Positions 7,746 to 16,791 of a DNA stretch of 64,000 nucleotides are shown piece after piece. Both the position numbers and the translations under genes were made by a program. Position 1 is the first letter of the stretch; each line of letters opens with the position of its first letter. The DNA comes from Mycobacterium hubeiense (GTDB taxonomy: Bacteria > Actinomycetota > Actinomycetes > Mycobacteriales > Mycobacteriaceae): NCBI RefSeq assembly GCF_002838065.1, contig NZ_PIZU01000006.1, positions 1 to 64,000 on the forward strand. The letters are read 5' to 3'. Below the pieces are notes generated by a model that was given only the letters and a program-made list of their open reading frames with translations, was not told the DNA's origin and did not search any database.

Positions 7746-8222
7746 GTGCCGCTATACGCCGCGTACGGATCGAACATGGATCCAGAGCAGATGCTGGAGC
7801 GGGCTCCCCATTCTCCGATGGCGGGTACCGGATGGCTGCACGGGTGGCGGCTTACGTTCGGCGGTGAGGACATCGGCTGGGAGGGCGCGCTGGCCACCGT
7901 CGTCGAGGATCCGGATTCCAAGGTGTTCGTCGTGCTCTACGACGTGACACCGGCCGACGAGCAGAACCTCGACCGCTGGGAGGGTTCAGAGCTCGGCATC
8001 CACAAGAAGATCCGATGTCGGGTGGATCGCATATCGTCGGACACCACAACCGATCCCGTGCTGGCGTGGCTGTATGTGGTGGACGCCTGGGAAGGCGGGC
8101 TACCGTCGGCGCGCTACCTCGGTGTCATGGCCGACGCGGCCGAGATCGCCGGTGCGCCACCGGATTACGTGCACGATCTGCGCACCCGCCCAGCCCGCAA
8201 CATCGGCCCCGGCACCACCTAG
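7746..8222 (+). CDS. gamma-glutamylcyclotransferase-like (GGCT/AIG2 fold) protein
   Basis: 158 residues, counterpart of M. tuberculosis Rv3304. The N-terminal YAAYGSNMDPEQM carries the YGSN loop that binds the substrate in the cyclotransferase fold. The middle (FVVLYDVTPADEQNLDRWEG) and the later YVVDAWEGGLPSARYL block also fit. The fold cleaves gamma-glutamyl amines or peptides in characterised members; the substrate here is not known. The GTG start is 7 bases after a TAGGCT -10-like hexamer, so the mRNA is probably leaderless. It is divergent from lpdA (55 bases between starts) and ends against amiA1 with a hairpin in between. Confidence 0.82.
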   Translation: MPLYAAYGSNMDPEQMLERAPHSPMAGTGWLHGWRLTFGGEDIGWEGALATVVEDPDSKVFVVLYDVTPADEQNLDRWEGSELGIHKKIRCRVDRISSDTTTDPVLAWLYVVDAWEGGLPSARYLGVMADAAEIAGAPPDYVHDLRTRPARNIGPGTT

Positions 8223-8240
8223 GCCCCCGTTCCGGGGGGC
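8223..8240. terminator. bidirectional hairpin terminator between convergent genes
   Basis: GCCCCC, loop GTTCCG, GGGGGC: a perfect 6-bp GC stem filling the gap between the stop of the GGCT-like gene (8222) and the amiA1 stop (8242). No U-tract follows on either strand, which is usual for mycobacterial terminators. Confidence 0.6.
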
Positions 8241-8241
8241 A

Positions 8242-9405
8242 TCAGGAGGCCTGGTCGATGATGTTGACCAGGACGCGCACGCCGACGGCCAATGCGCGCT
8301 CGTCGATGTCGAAAGTCGGCTGGTGCAAATCTTTTTGCGGCCCGCGGCCGGTCCATACACCCAGGCGCGCCATCGCTCCGGGCACCTCCTCGAGATACCA
8401 GGAGAAGTCCTCGCCGCCGCCGGACTGGCGAGTGTCGGCCAGCACGTCGGGGCCGACGGCCTCGATCGCATGGGTGAGAATCCGCGTCGACACCTCTTCA
8501 TTGACCACCGGCGGCACCCCGCGGCGGTACTGCACGCTGTGCTCGATGCCCAGCGGCGCCAACAGCGACGAAACTGCCTCCCGCACAATGGATTCCAATG
8601 TCAACCAGGTGTCGCGGCTGGCGGTGCGGATGGTGCCGGCGACCGTCCCGGTTTGCGGTATCGCATTGGCCGCCACCCCCGCGTTGACCGCGCCCCACAC
8701 CATCACCGTCGAGTTGCGCGGGTCGATGCGGCGCGACAACACCCCGGGCACCCCGGTGATCAGTGTGCCGAGCCCGTACACCAGATCACCGGTCAGATGC
8801 GGCCGCGACGTGTGCCCGCCGTGCGAATGCAGCGTCACCTCGACCTGATCGGCCGCCGAGGTGATGGGCCCCGGCCGCACCGCCACCTTGCCCACGGCCA
8901 GCCGCGGGTCGCAGTGCAGCGCGAAGATCCGCGACACCCCGGTCAGCGCGCCCGCCGCGATCGCATCGATCGCGCCGCCCGGCATCAGTTCCTCGGCCGC
9001 CTGGAAGATCAGCCGCACCCCGACCGGCAGCTCGGGCACCGCGGACAGCGCCAGCGCCGTGCCCAGCAGCATCGCCGTGTGCGCGTCGTGGCCGCAGGCG
9101 TGCGCGACATTGGGCACCACCGAGGCGTATGGCGCGCCGGTGCGCTCGGCCATCGGGAGCGCGTCCATATCGGCGCGCAGCGCGATCCGCGGCCCATGTG
9201 AGGGGCCGAAATCGCAGGTCAGACCCGTGCCACCCGGCAGCACCTTGGGGTTGAGGCCGGCGTCGGCCAAGTGTGAGGCGACGAACTGCGTCGTCGCGAA
9301 TTCCTGACGCCCCAGCTCGGGATGCGCGTGGATGTGCCGCCGCCACGCCACCAGGTCGTCGTAGTGCGCGTCCAGCCAGGAATCGGCGGCGTCGATGAGG
9401 CTCAC
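8242..9405 (-). CDS. amiA1: M20-family amidohydrolase (AmiA1)
   Basis: 387 residues from GTG 9405, which overlaps the amiB1 stop as GTGA, so it is translated by coupling. Zinc-dependent M20D peptidase/amidohydrolase: metal-binding blocks HACGHDAHTAMLLGTAL and AAEELMPGGAIDAI, ALHCDPRLAVG, and a late GGEDFSWYLEEVPGAMARLG. Members hydrolyse N-acyl amino acids, aminobenzoyl-glutamate or similar amides; the physiological substrate of mycobacterial AmiA1 is not established. The much longer frame upstream is an extension through amiB1. Same order as Rv3305c-Rv3306c. Confidence 0.88.
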   Translation of the reverse strand: MSLIDAADSWLDAHYDDLVAWRRHIHAHPELGRQEFATTQFVASHLADAGLNPKVLPGGTGLTCDFGPSHGPRIALRADMDALPMAERTGAPYASVVPNVAHACGHDAHTAMLLGTALALSAVPELPVGVRLIFQAAEELMPGGAIDAIAAGALTGVSRIFALHCDPRLAVGKVAVRPGPITSAADQVEVTLHSHGGHTSRPHLTGDLVYGLGTLITGVPGVLSRRIDPRNSTVMVWGAVNAGVAANAIPQTGTVAGTIRTASRDTWLTLESIVREAVSSLLAPLGIEHSVQYRRGVPPVVNEEVSTRILTHAIEAVGPDVLADTRQSGGGEDFSWYLEEVPGAMARLGVWTGRGPQKDLHQPTFDIDERALAVGVRVLVNIIDQAS

Positions 9406-10586
9406 GATGCCCCCCTGCGCGCATGCAGCTCGAGCACCCGATCGCGCTCGGCGGGCGTCTCGGCCAGGCGTACCACCGTGCGCGCCAACATGATCGCGCC
9501 CTCGACGACGGCCGCATCGGCGCTCGGGCCCGCGGCGGCCGCGGTGAACGCCGGCTGATGGATGGACGCGCCGCCCGCGTCGACGCCGACGATCGGATGG
9601 ATGCCGGGCATCACCTGGGTGACGTTGCCCATGTCGGTGCTGCCCAGCGGCAGCGTCGACTCGAGGTCCTCGGGCATCGGGTCGCGGCCGCAGCGTCGCA
9701 TCTCGTCGCGGAACACCGAGGCCAGCCAGCGATCGGGCACCAACTCGGCATACGGCGGCGCGGTCTCGGCGACCTCGTGCGAGCAGCCCGTGGCCACCGC
9801 CCCCGCCGCGAAGCAGCCCGCCATCTTCGACTCCAGCTCGCGCAGCGACGACGAGTCGGCCGCGCGCATCGTGTAGCGCAGCTCGGCGCGGGCCGGGATG
9901 ACGTTGGTGGCCCGCCCGCCGTCGGTGACGATGCCGTGCACCATCTGCCCGGGAGCCAGCTGCTGGCGCAAGAGCCCGACGGCCACCTGCGCGACGGTGA
10001 CGGCGTCGGCGGCGTTCACACCCAGATACGGCGCGACGGCGGCGTGCGATTCCTGGCCCGTGTAGGTGACACTCACCTCGGACAGCGCCAGCGAGCGGGC
10101 CGCGGCGATGTCGGCCGGCCCGGGATGCAGCATCACCGTCGCGGCGATGTCGTCGAACGCTCCGGCCTTGAGCAGCAACACTTTTCCGCCGCCGGACTCT
10201 TCGGCGGGCGTGCCCAGCAGCACCACCGTCAGCCCGAGCTCGTCGGCCACCTCGGCTAGCGCCAGCGCGGTGCCCACCGCGGAGGCCGCGATGATGTTGT
10301 GCCCGCACGCGTGACCGATGTCCGGCAGCGCGTCGTACTCGGCGCAAATCCCGATGACCAACGGCCCGCTGCCGAACGAGGCGCGAAACGCGGTCTGAAG
10401 CCCGCCGGCCGCGGCGGTCATCTCGAAACCGTACTCGGCGACCAGCGCCTGGGTCTTGGCGCAGCTGCGGTATTCGTGAAACGCCAATTCGGGTTCGGCG
10501 TGAATCGCGTGCGACAGTTCGATCAAATCGCCACGGCGCCGGTTGACTGCGTCCTCGACGCAGGACGACGCGGTGACGGTGGGCAT
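9402..10586 (-). CDS. amiB1: M20-family amidohydrolase (AmiB1)
   Basis: 394 residues. Same superfamily as amiA1 but only distantly similar: [25 protein letters not shown] (metal ligands Asp and His), [18 protein letters not shown], and [11 protein letters not shown]-like [18 protein letters not shown] near the C-terminus. It resembles the aminobenzoyl-glutamate/AbgB branch. First gene of the amiB1-amiA1 pair, divergent from pnp with 37 bases between starts, so both promoters overlap. Substrate unknown. The two amidohydrolases may form a heteromeric enzyme as AbgA/AbgB do, which is an inference from family and pairing. Confidence 0.87.
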   Translation of the reverse strand: MPTVTASSCVEDAVNRRRGDLIELSHAIHAEPELAFHEYRSCAKTQALVAEYGFEMTAAAGGLQTAFRASFGSGPLVIGICAEYDALPDIGHACGHNIIAASAVGTALALAEVADELGLTVVLLGTPAEESGGGKVLLLKAGAFDDIAATVMLHPGPADIAAARSLALSEVSVTYTGQESHAAVAPYLGVNAADAVTVAQVAVGLLRQQLAPGQMVHGIVTDGGRATNVIPARAELRYTMRAADSSSLRELESKMAGCFAAGAVATGCSHEVAETAPPYAELVPDRWLASVFRDEMRRCGRDPMPEDLESTLPLGSTDMGNVTQVMPGIHPIVGVDAGGASIHQPAFTAAAAGPSADAAVVEGAIMLARTVVRLAETPAERDRVLELHARRGAS

Positions 10587-10623
10587 CCTCGCAGTATCTC
10601 ACTGGCCGTTAGGCTGCCGACTT

Positions 10624-11406
10624 GTGACCGATGCCGACGTCGCCGCAGCCGCGATCCGCGACCGCACCGGCGTCGCCGCTCATGACGTCGCGGTGGTGCT
10701 GGGCTCGGGATGGGCGCCTGCGGTCGACGAGCTGGGCGACGCGGTCGCGGTCATTCCGATGGCCGAACTGCCGGGCTTCATCCCACCCACCGCGGAAGGT
10801 CACGGCCACCAAGTGCTGTCGATGCGCATCGGCGATCATCGGGTGCTGGTGCTCGTCGGCCGGATCCACGCGTATGAGGGCCACGACCTGAGCCATGTCG
10901 TGCACCCGGTCCGCGCCGCCTGCGCGACGGGCGTGCACACCGTCGTACTGACGAATGCGGCGGGCGGGCTGCGGGAGGACTACCGCGTCGGCCAGCCCGT
11001 GCTGGTCGCCGACCACCTGAACCTCACGGCGCGGTCACCGCTGGTCGGGGCGCAGTTCGTGGACATGGTCGACGCCTACTCCCCGCGATTGCGGGCACTG
11101 GCCCGGGAGGTCGACCCGTCACTGGCCGAGGGCGTTTACGCCGGGCTGGGTGGCCCGCAGTACGAGACGCCGGCCGAGATCAGGATGCTGCGGGTGCTGG
11201 GCGCCGATCTGGTCGGGATGTCGACGGTTCACGAGACCATCGCGGCCCGCGCGGCCGGTGCCCAGGTGCTGGCCGTCTCGCTGGTGACCAATCTGGCCGC
11301 GGGCATGACCGATGAGCCGTTGAGCCACGAGGAAGTGCTGGAGGCGGGCCGTCAGTCGGCGACGCGGATGGGTTCCCTGCTGGGTTCGGTGATCGCGCGG
11401 CTCTGA
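10624..11406 (+). CDS. deoD: purine nucleoside phosphorylase
   Basis: 260 residues, close to M. tuberculosis PNP (Rv3307, annotated deoD). Trimeric phosphorylase that converts inosine and guanosine plus phosphate to base and ribose-1-phosphate. Landmarks: VVLGSGW phosphate loop, [53 protein letters not shown] with the catalytic Glu, and [13 protein letters not shown] with the purine-site residues before VTNLAAGM. The GTG at 10624 follows a TAGGCT -10-like element by 8 bases (leaderless type). It supplies ribose-1-phosphate that PmmB, 1.6 kb downstream, can convert onwards. The 3' end overlaps the convergent AbrB gene by 55 bases. Confidence 0.93.
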   Translation: MTDADVAAAAIRDRTGVAAHDVAVVLGSGWAPAVDELGDAVAVIPMAELPGFIPPTAEGHGHQVLSMRIGDHRVLVLVGRIHAYEGHDLSHVVHPVRAACATGVHTVVLTNAAGGLREDYRVGQPVLVADHLNLTARSPLVGAQFVDMVDAYSPRLRALAREVDPSLAEGVYAGLGGPQYETPAEIRMLRVLGADLVGMSTVHETIAARAAGAQVLAVSLVTNLAAGMTDEPLSHEEVLEAGRQSATRMGSLLGSVIARL

Positions 11407-12479
11407 CCGGTCAACCGCAGCACGACGCGGGCCACCAGCGGCGCTGCGAACAACATCAACAGGACGCGCAGCACCTGGGCGGCGATGACGAAGGTGACGT
11501 TGGATCCGGTTTCCACGGCCATCGCCAGCACGGCGTAGACGCCCCCGGGTGTGGTGGCGAGGTAGCCCTCCAGCGGCGTCAGCCCGGCGAAGTGGGCCAA
11601 CAGTGCGCCGAGGCCGCCGATCGCGACGGTCAGCGCGGCGATCAACGCCAGGGCCGCGGGCATGATCCGCCAGATCACCTGCACCGCTTCGCGGGTGAAC
11701 ACCACGCCGGCCTGCCAACCGATCACCATGTAGGCGATCTGCACCAGCACCACCGGCACGGCCAACCCGAACGAAAGCCCGGTGAGCTCGAGCGCCACGG
11801 TCAGCGCCAGCGGCCCGAGCAGGCCGGCGCCCGGCAACCGGATCAGCCGACCGCCGGCGGCCCCGATCGCGATCAGGCCGACCATGATCGCGATGCTGAG
11901 ATACCAAGGCGCCGTGACTGTTTCGGGAGTCGCCACGGCATCGTGGGCACGGTCCGCGTGGTAGACGACCGCGGCCACCAGGGGCAGTGACGCGGTCACC
12001 AGCGCCACCCGCAGGTACTGCACCACCGACACCACCCGGTCGTCGCCGCCGAGTTCGCGGGCGATCGACACCAAGCCCGAAGCACCGCCGGCCACCAGCG
12101 CCAGCGACCCGGTGAGCGGGGTGACGTCACGGTGCAAGCCGAGCAGCGCGCCGGCCACGATGCTGATCAGCAAGGTACCGACGGCGACGGCCACCACGAT
12201 CGGCCATTCCGCGCCGAGGGCATCGACCGCGTCGGGTTGCACCATCGTGCCGATATAGACACCCAGCATCCCTTGCGCCGTGGTACCGATCGGATGGGGA
12301 ATGCCTTTGGGCGCCAACGACAACAAGGCGAGCACGATGCCGACAAGCAATCCGGCGAACAGCGCGGCGGACGGGACGCCGACCCGGGTGAGTGGGATGG
12401 TGACGACGACCGTCACCGCGATCAGTAGTGCCCACCTGCCCATTCGCCGCAAACCGCTCCTCACGTTCTCGATATACAA
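11352..12479 (-). CDS. AbrB-family (ammonia monooxygenase-type) membrane protein
   Basis: 375 residues, almost wholly hydrophobic with about ten membrane helices and the family's two-fold repeat: [13 protein letters not shown] then [12 protein letters not shown], and two Gly-rich GG-x-SGLVSIA / [11 protein letters not shown] segments at equivalent places. Often misnamed ammonia monooxygenase or AbrB; no AMO chemistry is implied. Probable small-molecule transporter. It starts at ATG 12479 (AAGGG about 10 bases upstream) and is divergent from a MarR regulator over a region with an inverted repeat, so MarR control is likely. The tail overlaps pnp by 55 bases. Confidence 0.8.
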   Translation of the reverse strand: MYIENVRSGLRRMGRWALLIAVTVVVTIPLTRVGVPSAALFAGLLVGIVLALLSLAPKGIPHPIGTTAQGMLGVYIGTMVQPDAVDALGAEWPIVVAVAVGTLLISIVAGALLGLHRDVTPLTGSLALVAGGASGLVSIARELGGDDRVVSVVQYLRVALVTASLPLVAAVVYHADRAHDAVATPETVTAPWYLSIAIMVGLIAIGAAGGRLIRLPGAGLLGPLALTVALELTGLSFGLAVPVVLVQIAYMVIGWQAGVVFTREAVQVIWRIMPAALALIAALTVAIGGLGALLAHFAGLTPLEGYLATTPGGVYAVLAMAVETGSNVTFVIAAQVLRVLLMLFAAPLVARVVLRLTGQSRAITEPSREPIRVAD

Positions 12480-12540
12480 AGTGTGCCCTTATCAATTCAT
12501 GATTGCAACTTGGTGTTAGGTGCGTGACAGCGCAGATTTA

Positions 12541-12556
12541 CCAAGGTATAACTTGG
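12541..12556. promoter_or_regulatory. MarR operator candidate
   Basis: CCAAGGTATAACTTGG is an inverted repeat (CCAAG / CTTGG, 6-base spacer) that covers the -10-like TATAAC located 6 bases before the marR ATG. The half-site AACTTGG recurs at 12507-12513, nearer the divergent AbrB gene. A MarR dimer bound here would block its own promoter and reach the other. Confidence 0.5.
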
Positions 12557-12558
12557 CT

Positions 12559-12999
12559 ATGACGCCAGCCACAGAATTGCGGGAGTCGATCATGGCGGTG
12601 GCCAGGCAGATGCGTCGGCATCGCCCGGACCACGGCCTCACGCTCACCCAGATGGAGCTGCTCGGCGAAGTCAGCCGAACCGGGGTCACGACGCCGGCCG
12701 AGCTGGGCGCGCGGCTGCACGTGCGGGTGCAGTCGCTGACCGACAGCATCAACGACTTGGTCCGCCGCGGACTCATCTCTCGCCGGCCCGACGAGGCCGA
12801 TCGCCGCCGCCAGCTCATCGAGCTCACCGCGGCGGGCGTGGCGCTGCTCGAAGCGGACCGCGCCGAACGCGACGAATGGCTCTACAACACCATGCGAGAG
12901 AACCTCTCCGAGCTGGAGTTCGGGCTCCTCGTGCTGGCCGCGCCGGTGTTGCGCAAGCTGGCTTACACCGACGGCAAAGCGGGCACACTAGCCGTATGA
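12559..12999 (+). CDS. MarR-family transcriptional regulator
   Basis: 146 residues from ATG 12559 (the frame extends 13 codons further but across the operator). Winged helix-turn-helix: LTLTQMELLGEVSR, TPAELGARLHVRVQSLTDSINDLVRRGLISRRPDEADRRRQLIELT (recognition helix and wing with the DxRxxxxxLT signature), then a C-terminal dimer helix. Likely represses itself and the divergent membrane protein and is released by that transporter's substrate; the ligand is unknown. The stop overlaps the pmmB start as ATGA, so the two are co-translated. Confidence 0.86.
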   Translation: MTPATELRESIMAVARQMRRHRPDHGLTLTQMELLGEVSRTGVTTPAELGARLHVRVQSLTDSINDLVRRGLISRRPDEADRRRQLIELTAAGVALLEADRAERDEWLYNTMRENLSELEFGLLVLAAPVLRKLAYTDGKAGTLAV

Positions 13000-14639
13000 C
13001 GGATACGCGGACCGACATTTCGGCGGCCGCGCAGGAGTGGATTGCCCATGACCCCGACCCCCAGACCGCTGCCGAATTGGCGGCGTGTAGCGACGCGGAG
13101 CTCGAAGAGCGGTTCGCACAGTCATTGACTTTCGGGACGGCGGGTTTGCGCGGGCCCCTGCGCGGCGGACCCAACGGGATGAACCTGGCCGTCGTCCTGC
13201 GCACGACGTGGGCGGTCGCGAAAGTGCTGAAGGACAGACACCTTGGCGGTTCTCAGGTGGTAATCGGCCGCGACGCGCGTCACCGTTCGGACGACTTCGC
13301 CCTGGCCGCCGCTGAAGTCCTTGCCGCCGAAGGGTTTCAGGTCATGCTGATGCTGGCGGCGGTGCCGACGCCGGTGGTCGCGTTCACGGTTCGACATCTC
13401 AACGCCGCTGCGGGCATTCAGATCACCGCATCGCACAACCCGGCGTCGGACAACGGCTACAAGGTGTACTTCGACGGCGGTATGCAGATCATTCCGCCGA
13501 CCGACGCCGAGATCGAGGCGGCCATCGAGAAGGCACCGCACGCCGACGAAATCGCCAGGGCGCCAGTGGAGGTCGGCGGCATCACCGAGATCCAGCACTA
13601 CATCGACCGCGCGGCGCATGTGCGGCGCACCTCGAGGTCGGTGCGGGTGGCGTTCACCGCGTTGCACGGCGTCGGCGGCGAATACATGCTCGACGCGTTT
13701 GTCCGCGCCGGGCTGAAAGACATCCACGTGGTGGAGAGTCAGTTCGCGCCCGATCCGGACTTCCCGACCGTGCCGTTCCCGAACCCGGAGGAGCCGGGCG
13801 CCGTCGACGCGCTGCTTGCGTTGGCCGCCGAGGTGGACGCCGAGATCGCCATCGCGCTGGACCCCGACGGCGACCGGTGCGCAGTCGGTGTACCGACAGC
13901 CGACGGCTGGCGGATGCTCTCCGGTGACGAAACAGGTTGGCTGCTGGGCGATTACATTCTGTCCCAGATCGAGCCCGGCCCGGTGACCGAGGCGACGGTG
14001 GTGGCCAGCACGGTGGTGTCGTCGCGGATGCTGGCCAGTATCGCCGCGGCGCACGGCGCCCGCCACGTCGAGACGTTGACCGGGTTCAAGTGGTTGTCCC
14101 GCGCCGACGCCGACCTGCCCGGCTGCACGCTGGCCTACGCCTACGAGGAAGCCATCGGGCATTGCGTCGACCCGGCCGCGGTGCGGGACAAGGATGGCAT
14201 CAGCGCGGCGGTGCTCGCGTGCGATCTGGTTGCGGCGCTGCGCGACCACGGCCGCACAGTGCTGGATGCACTGGACGACCTGGCGCGAGTGCACGGCGTG
14301 CATTTGACGTCAGCGGTGACGCGACCCGTCGCGTCAGCGGAGGAGGCCGCCGCCATCATGGCGCGGTTGCGCGATACCCCGCCCGACCGGCTCGGCGGAT
14401 TCGAGATCGCGGTCACCGACCTGCTGAGCGAGCGCGGATCGCGGCACACCGATGCGTTGATATTTACCGGCGGCGACGCGGATACCTCGGTGCGTGTGGT
14501 GGTGCGCCCGTCGGGCACTGAGCCAAAGCTCAAGTCTTACCTTGAGGTTCGGTGTGCGCCCAGCGACGACCTGGCGGCCTCCCGCTTGCGGGCGCGGGCA
14601 TTGCAGGACGACCTGGTTGATGTTGCGCAGCGGTTCTAA
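12996..14639 (+). CDS. pmmB: phosphomannomutase / phosphopentomutase (PmmB)
   Basis: 547 residues, alpha-D-phosphohexomutase superfamily. Four-domain landmarks in order: TFGTAGLRGPL, the phosphoserine loop ITASHNPASDNGYKVYF, the metal loop ALDPDGDRCAVG (DxDxDR), the sugar loop EEAIGH and the phosphate-binding RPSGTEPKLKSYLEVR. Its place after pnp, as in M. tuberculosis Rv3307-Rv3308, supports phosphopentomutase activity (ribose-1-P to ribose-5-P) as well as or instead of mannose-1-P formation; sequence alone does not separate these. Translationally coupled to marR. Confidence 0.88.
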   Translation: MTDTRTDISAAAQEWIAHDPDPQTAAELAACSDAELEERFAQSLTFGTAGLRGPLRGGPNGMNLAVVLRTTWAVAKVLKDRHLGGSQVVIGRDARHRSDDFALAAAEVLAAEGFQVMLMLAAVPTPVVAFTVRHLNAAAGIQITASHNPASDNGYKVYFDGGMQIIPPTDAEIEAAIEKAPHADEIARAPVEVGGITEIQHYIDRAAHVRRTSRSVRVAFTALHGVGGEYMLDAFVRAGLKDIHVVESQFAPDPDFPTVPFPNPEEPGAVDALLALAAEVDAEIAIALDPDGDRCAVGVPTADGWRMLSGDETGWLLGDYILSQIEPGPVTEATVVASTVVSSRMLASIAAAHGARHVETLTGFKWLSRADADLPGCTLAYAYEEAIGHCVDPAAVRDKDGISAAVLACDLVAALRDHGRTVLDALDDLARVHGVHLTSAVTRPVASAEEAAAIMARLRDTPPDRLGGFEIAVTDLLSERGSRHTDALIFTGGDADTSVRVVVRPSGTEPKLKSYLEVRCAPSDDLAASRLRARALQDDLVDVAQRF

Positions 14640-14663
14640 CGCGGCCTCATGGTGGACCGCCGT

Positions 14664-14720
14664 CGAGACTGTAGTTATCGAGAGGTTTTTCCAGTAACGA
14701 CCACGACAACTACAGTCTCG
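14664..14720. repeat. 57-nt long-arm palindrome between pmmB and upp
   Basis: The 17-base arm CGAGACTGTAGTTATCG (14664-14680) pairs with CGACAACTACAGTCTCG (14704-14720) with one mismatch across a 23-base spacer. It lies between convergent stops (14639 and 14735), so it can terminate both transcripts. The geometry is identical to the palindrome at 26414-26470, though the sequence differs. Lower GC than its surroundings. Confidence 0.75.
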
Positions 14721-14734
14721 CGGAGGCGATGGCG

Positions 14735-15358
14735 CTAGCGTGGCCCGAACTGCCGGTCGCCGGCATCACCCAGGCCCGGCACGATGTAGGCGATTTCATT
14801 GAGCCGCTCATCGATGGCCGCGGTGAACAACCGCAGATTCGGCGCCACCTTCTCGATCGCGGCTAGCCCTTCCGGGGCGACAACCACGCAAATCGCTGTG
14901 ATGTCAACGGCATTGCGGGCCTGCAACAGGCGGATGGTGTGCGCCATCGAACCGCCCGTCGCCAGCATCGGGTCCAGCACCATCACCGGCTGACCACTCA
15001 AATCGTCGGGCAATGACTCCAAATACGGTGTGGGCTGGTGTGTTTCCTCGTCGCGCGCCACGCCGACGAATCCCACCCGCGCTTCGGGGATCAGCACGTG
15101 CGCCTGATCGACCATGCCCAGACCGGCGCGCAAAACCGGCACCAACAGCGGCGGGTTGGCCAGTCGGCAGCCCGTGGTCTCGGCCAGCGGGGTGCGCACT
15201 CCAACCGTCTCCACGGCGGCGTCGCGGGTGGCCTCGTACACCAACATCAACGTCAGGTCGCGCAGCGCCGCGCGGAACACCGCGTTGTCGGTGCGCTCGT
15301 CGCGCAGGGTGGTCAGCCGCGCGGCGGCCAACGGGTGGTCGACGACGCGCACATCCAT
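14735..15358 (-). CDS. upp: uracil phosphoribosyltransferase
   Basis: 207 residues, the same length as M. tuberculosis Upp (Rv3309c). Forms UMP from uracil and PRPP. Landmarks: [61 protein letters not shown], the PRPP loop [18 protein letters not shown], and the uracil-binding end [26 protein letters not shown]. The ATG at 15358 fits the family start; the longer upstream frame is antisense to the next gene. It completes the base-salvage set with add, cdd and the phosphorylases. Confidence 0.94.
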   Translation of the reverse strand: MDVRVVDHPLAAARLTTLRDERTDNAVFRAALRDLTLMLVYEATRDAAVETVGVRTPLAETTGCRLANPPLLVPVLRAGLGMVDQAHVLIPEARVGFVGVARDEETHQPTPYLESLPDDLSGQPVMVLDPMLATGGSMAHTIRLLQARNAVDITAICVVVAPEGLAAIEKVAPNLRLFTAAIDERLNEIAYIVPGLGDAGDRQFGPR

Positions 15359-15407
15359 GGGCCGAACCCTAATGGAACCGAACGGCCTCGGCGGACGTCC
15401 TAACCGC

Positions 15408-15701
15408 ATGCTCGCCGATACTGATGCCATCCGCGCGCTCGGCCTCGCCTGTCGCTCGCACGCCGCCGACCTTGCCGCCGTCGCGGCGACGTTGTCCGCG
15501 GTGCCGTCCACCGGGGCGGTCGACACCTTCGGGCCCGTGGGCGCCCGGTTCCTCGCCGCACTGTCAGCCGCAATAGCCGAGCAGTCGCGTGCCGTCGCCA
15601 CGCTGGCCGAGCGGGTCACGGCAGGCTCCGCCACCGCGGACGGATCGGCCACCGCCTACGACGACGCCGAGGGCCGCACCGCGACGCGGCTGCAGGTCTG
15701 A
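15408..15701 (+). CDS. type VII secretion target-like (EspC/DUF2580-like) small protein
   Basis: 97 residues, Ala-rich and helical with no signal peptide: [16 protein letters not shown], then [48 protein letters not shown]. The two-helix pattern and the [11 protein letters not shown] block resemble the T7SS target family found beside ESX substrates. It ends one base before the GTG of an NlpC/P60 hydrolase, so the two form an operon and may be exported together. No WxG is present, so it is not a classical EsxA-type protein. Divergent from upp with 49 bases between starts. Confidence 0.6.
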   Translation: MLADTDAIRALGLACRSHAADLAAVAATLSAVPSTGAVDTFGPVGARFLAALSAAIAEQSRAVATLAERVTAGSATADGSATAYDDAEGRTATRLQV

Positions 15702-15702
15702 G

Positions 15703-16791
15703 GTGCCCAGCGCGCTGGTCGCCGCGTTGTCGGCGCCGATCCGGGAGGTGCAGTCGCTCGTCGGCCCCGGCTGGTTCGGCGATCCGAGCGGTGAGCCCGC
15801 CGCCGTCCTGGCCGGCGTCCGCGACGCGCTGGGCGACGTCTCGAGCGCGATCGGCCGGAGCTGGACGCAGGCGAGCACCCAGTGGGCGGGCGCCGGCGCG
15901 GACGGCGCGGACGACTTCGCGGCGACGACGGTCGCGGCGGTCGACGCGCTCGCGGCCAAAGCGGATCAACTGGGCAGCGCGGCCGAGGCCGCCGCGTCGG
16001 CGGTGGCACGGGCCAAACAGCGGTTGCGGGCCATCGTCGAGCGCTTCGAGGCGCGCGCGGCGGCCCTGGAGCCCTACCTGGACGAGCCCGGCACCGCGGA
16101 GGAGCTCGTCGCAGAGGCCCAGCAGTCGCTGCGGGAGGCCATCGCCGTCGTCGACGAACTCCAATCCGAACTCGACGGTTACGCGTCGGCGGTGGCCGGC
16201 CCCACGGCACCGAGCATGCCTGCGTCCACCGCACCGGCCGGTTTCAGCGGTGCACCGATGGGCGCCATGTCAGGCCTCGGCTCCGCCGCGGGCCTGCGCA
16301 AGCTCGCGGCGTCAGCGCCGGACCTGCAAGAAGCCGCCGTGCCCCGCCTCGACCCGGAGACCTTCGGCGAGGGTGTGGCTGTGCGCCTGCCCGACGGCAG
16401 CACCGCGATGGCGCCGAATGCGGTGGCGGCCAGCGCTGTCCGTCACGCCCTCACACAACTGGGCGTGCCCTATCACTGGGGCGGCACCACACCCGGCGTC
16501 GGGCTGGACTGCAGCGGGCTGACGCAGTGGGCGTATCACGAAGCGGGACTGAACATTCCGCGACTCGCGCAGGAGCAGGACATCGGCGCCGCGGTGTCGT
16601 CCAACCAGCTGCGGCCGGGCGACCTCGCGGTGTGGGACGGCCATGTCGCGATGATCGTCGGCAACGGGATGATGATCGAGGCGGGAGATCCCGTACAGCT
16701 CTCGCCGATCCGAACCACCAACGCAGGCCAAGGTTTTCAGGGATTCTGGCGGCCCACTGAGGCTATGGCAGCACCGTTTTCATCAGCATGA
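15703..16791 (+). CDS. NlpC/P60 (C40) cell-wall peptidase with long helical N-terminus
   Basis: 362 residues from GTG 15703. Residues about 1-165 are helical and coiled-coil-like (AAKADQLGSAAEAAASAVARAKQRLRAIVERFEARAAALE) with no cleavable signal peptide; 166-215 is a Pro/Ala/Ser linker; about 240-355 is NlpC/P60 with catalytic Cys270 (GLDCSGLTQW), His314 (WDGHVAMIVG) and a third polar residue near Glu326. Such enzymes cut D-Glu-mDAP bonds in peptidoglycan stems. The absence of a signal peptide plus the upstream T7SS-like partner suggests type VII export. The convergent overlap with the next gene is 29 bases. Confidence 0.83.
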   Translation: MPSALVAALSAPIREVQSLVGPGWFGDPSGEPAAVLAGVRDALGDVSSAIGRSWTQASTQWAGAGADGADDFAATTVAAVDALAAKADQLGSAAEAAASAVARAKQRLRAIVERFEARAAALEPYLDEPGTAEELVAEAQQSLREAIAVVDELQSELDGYASAVAGPTAPSMPASTAPAGFSGAPMGAMSGLGSAAGLRKLAASAPDLQEAAVPRLDPETFGEGVAVRLPDGSTAMAPNAVAASAVRHALTQLGVPYHWGGTTPGVGLDCSGLTQWAYHEAGLNIPRLAQEQDIGAAVSSNQLRPGDLAVWDGHVAMIVGNGMMIEAGDPVQLSPIRTTNAGQGFQGFWRPTEAMAAPFSSA

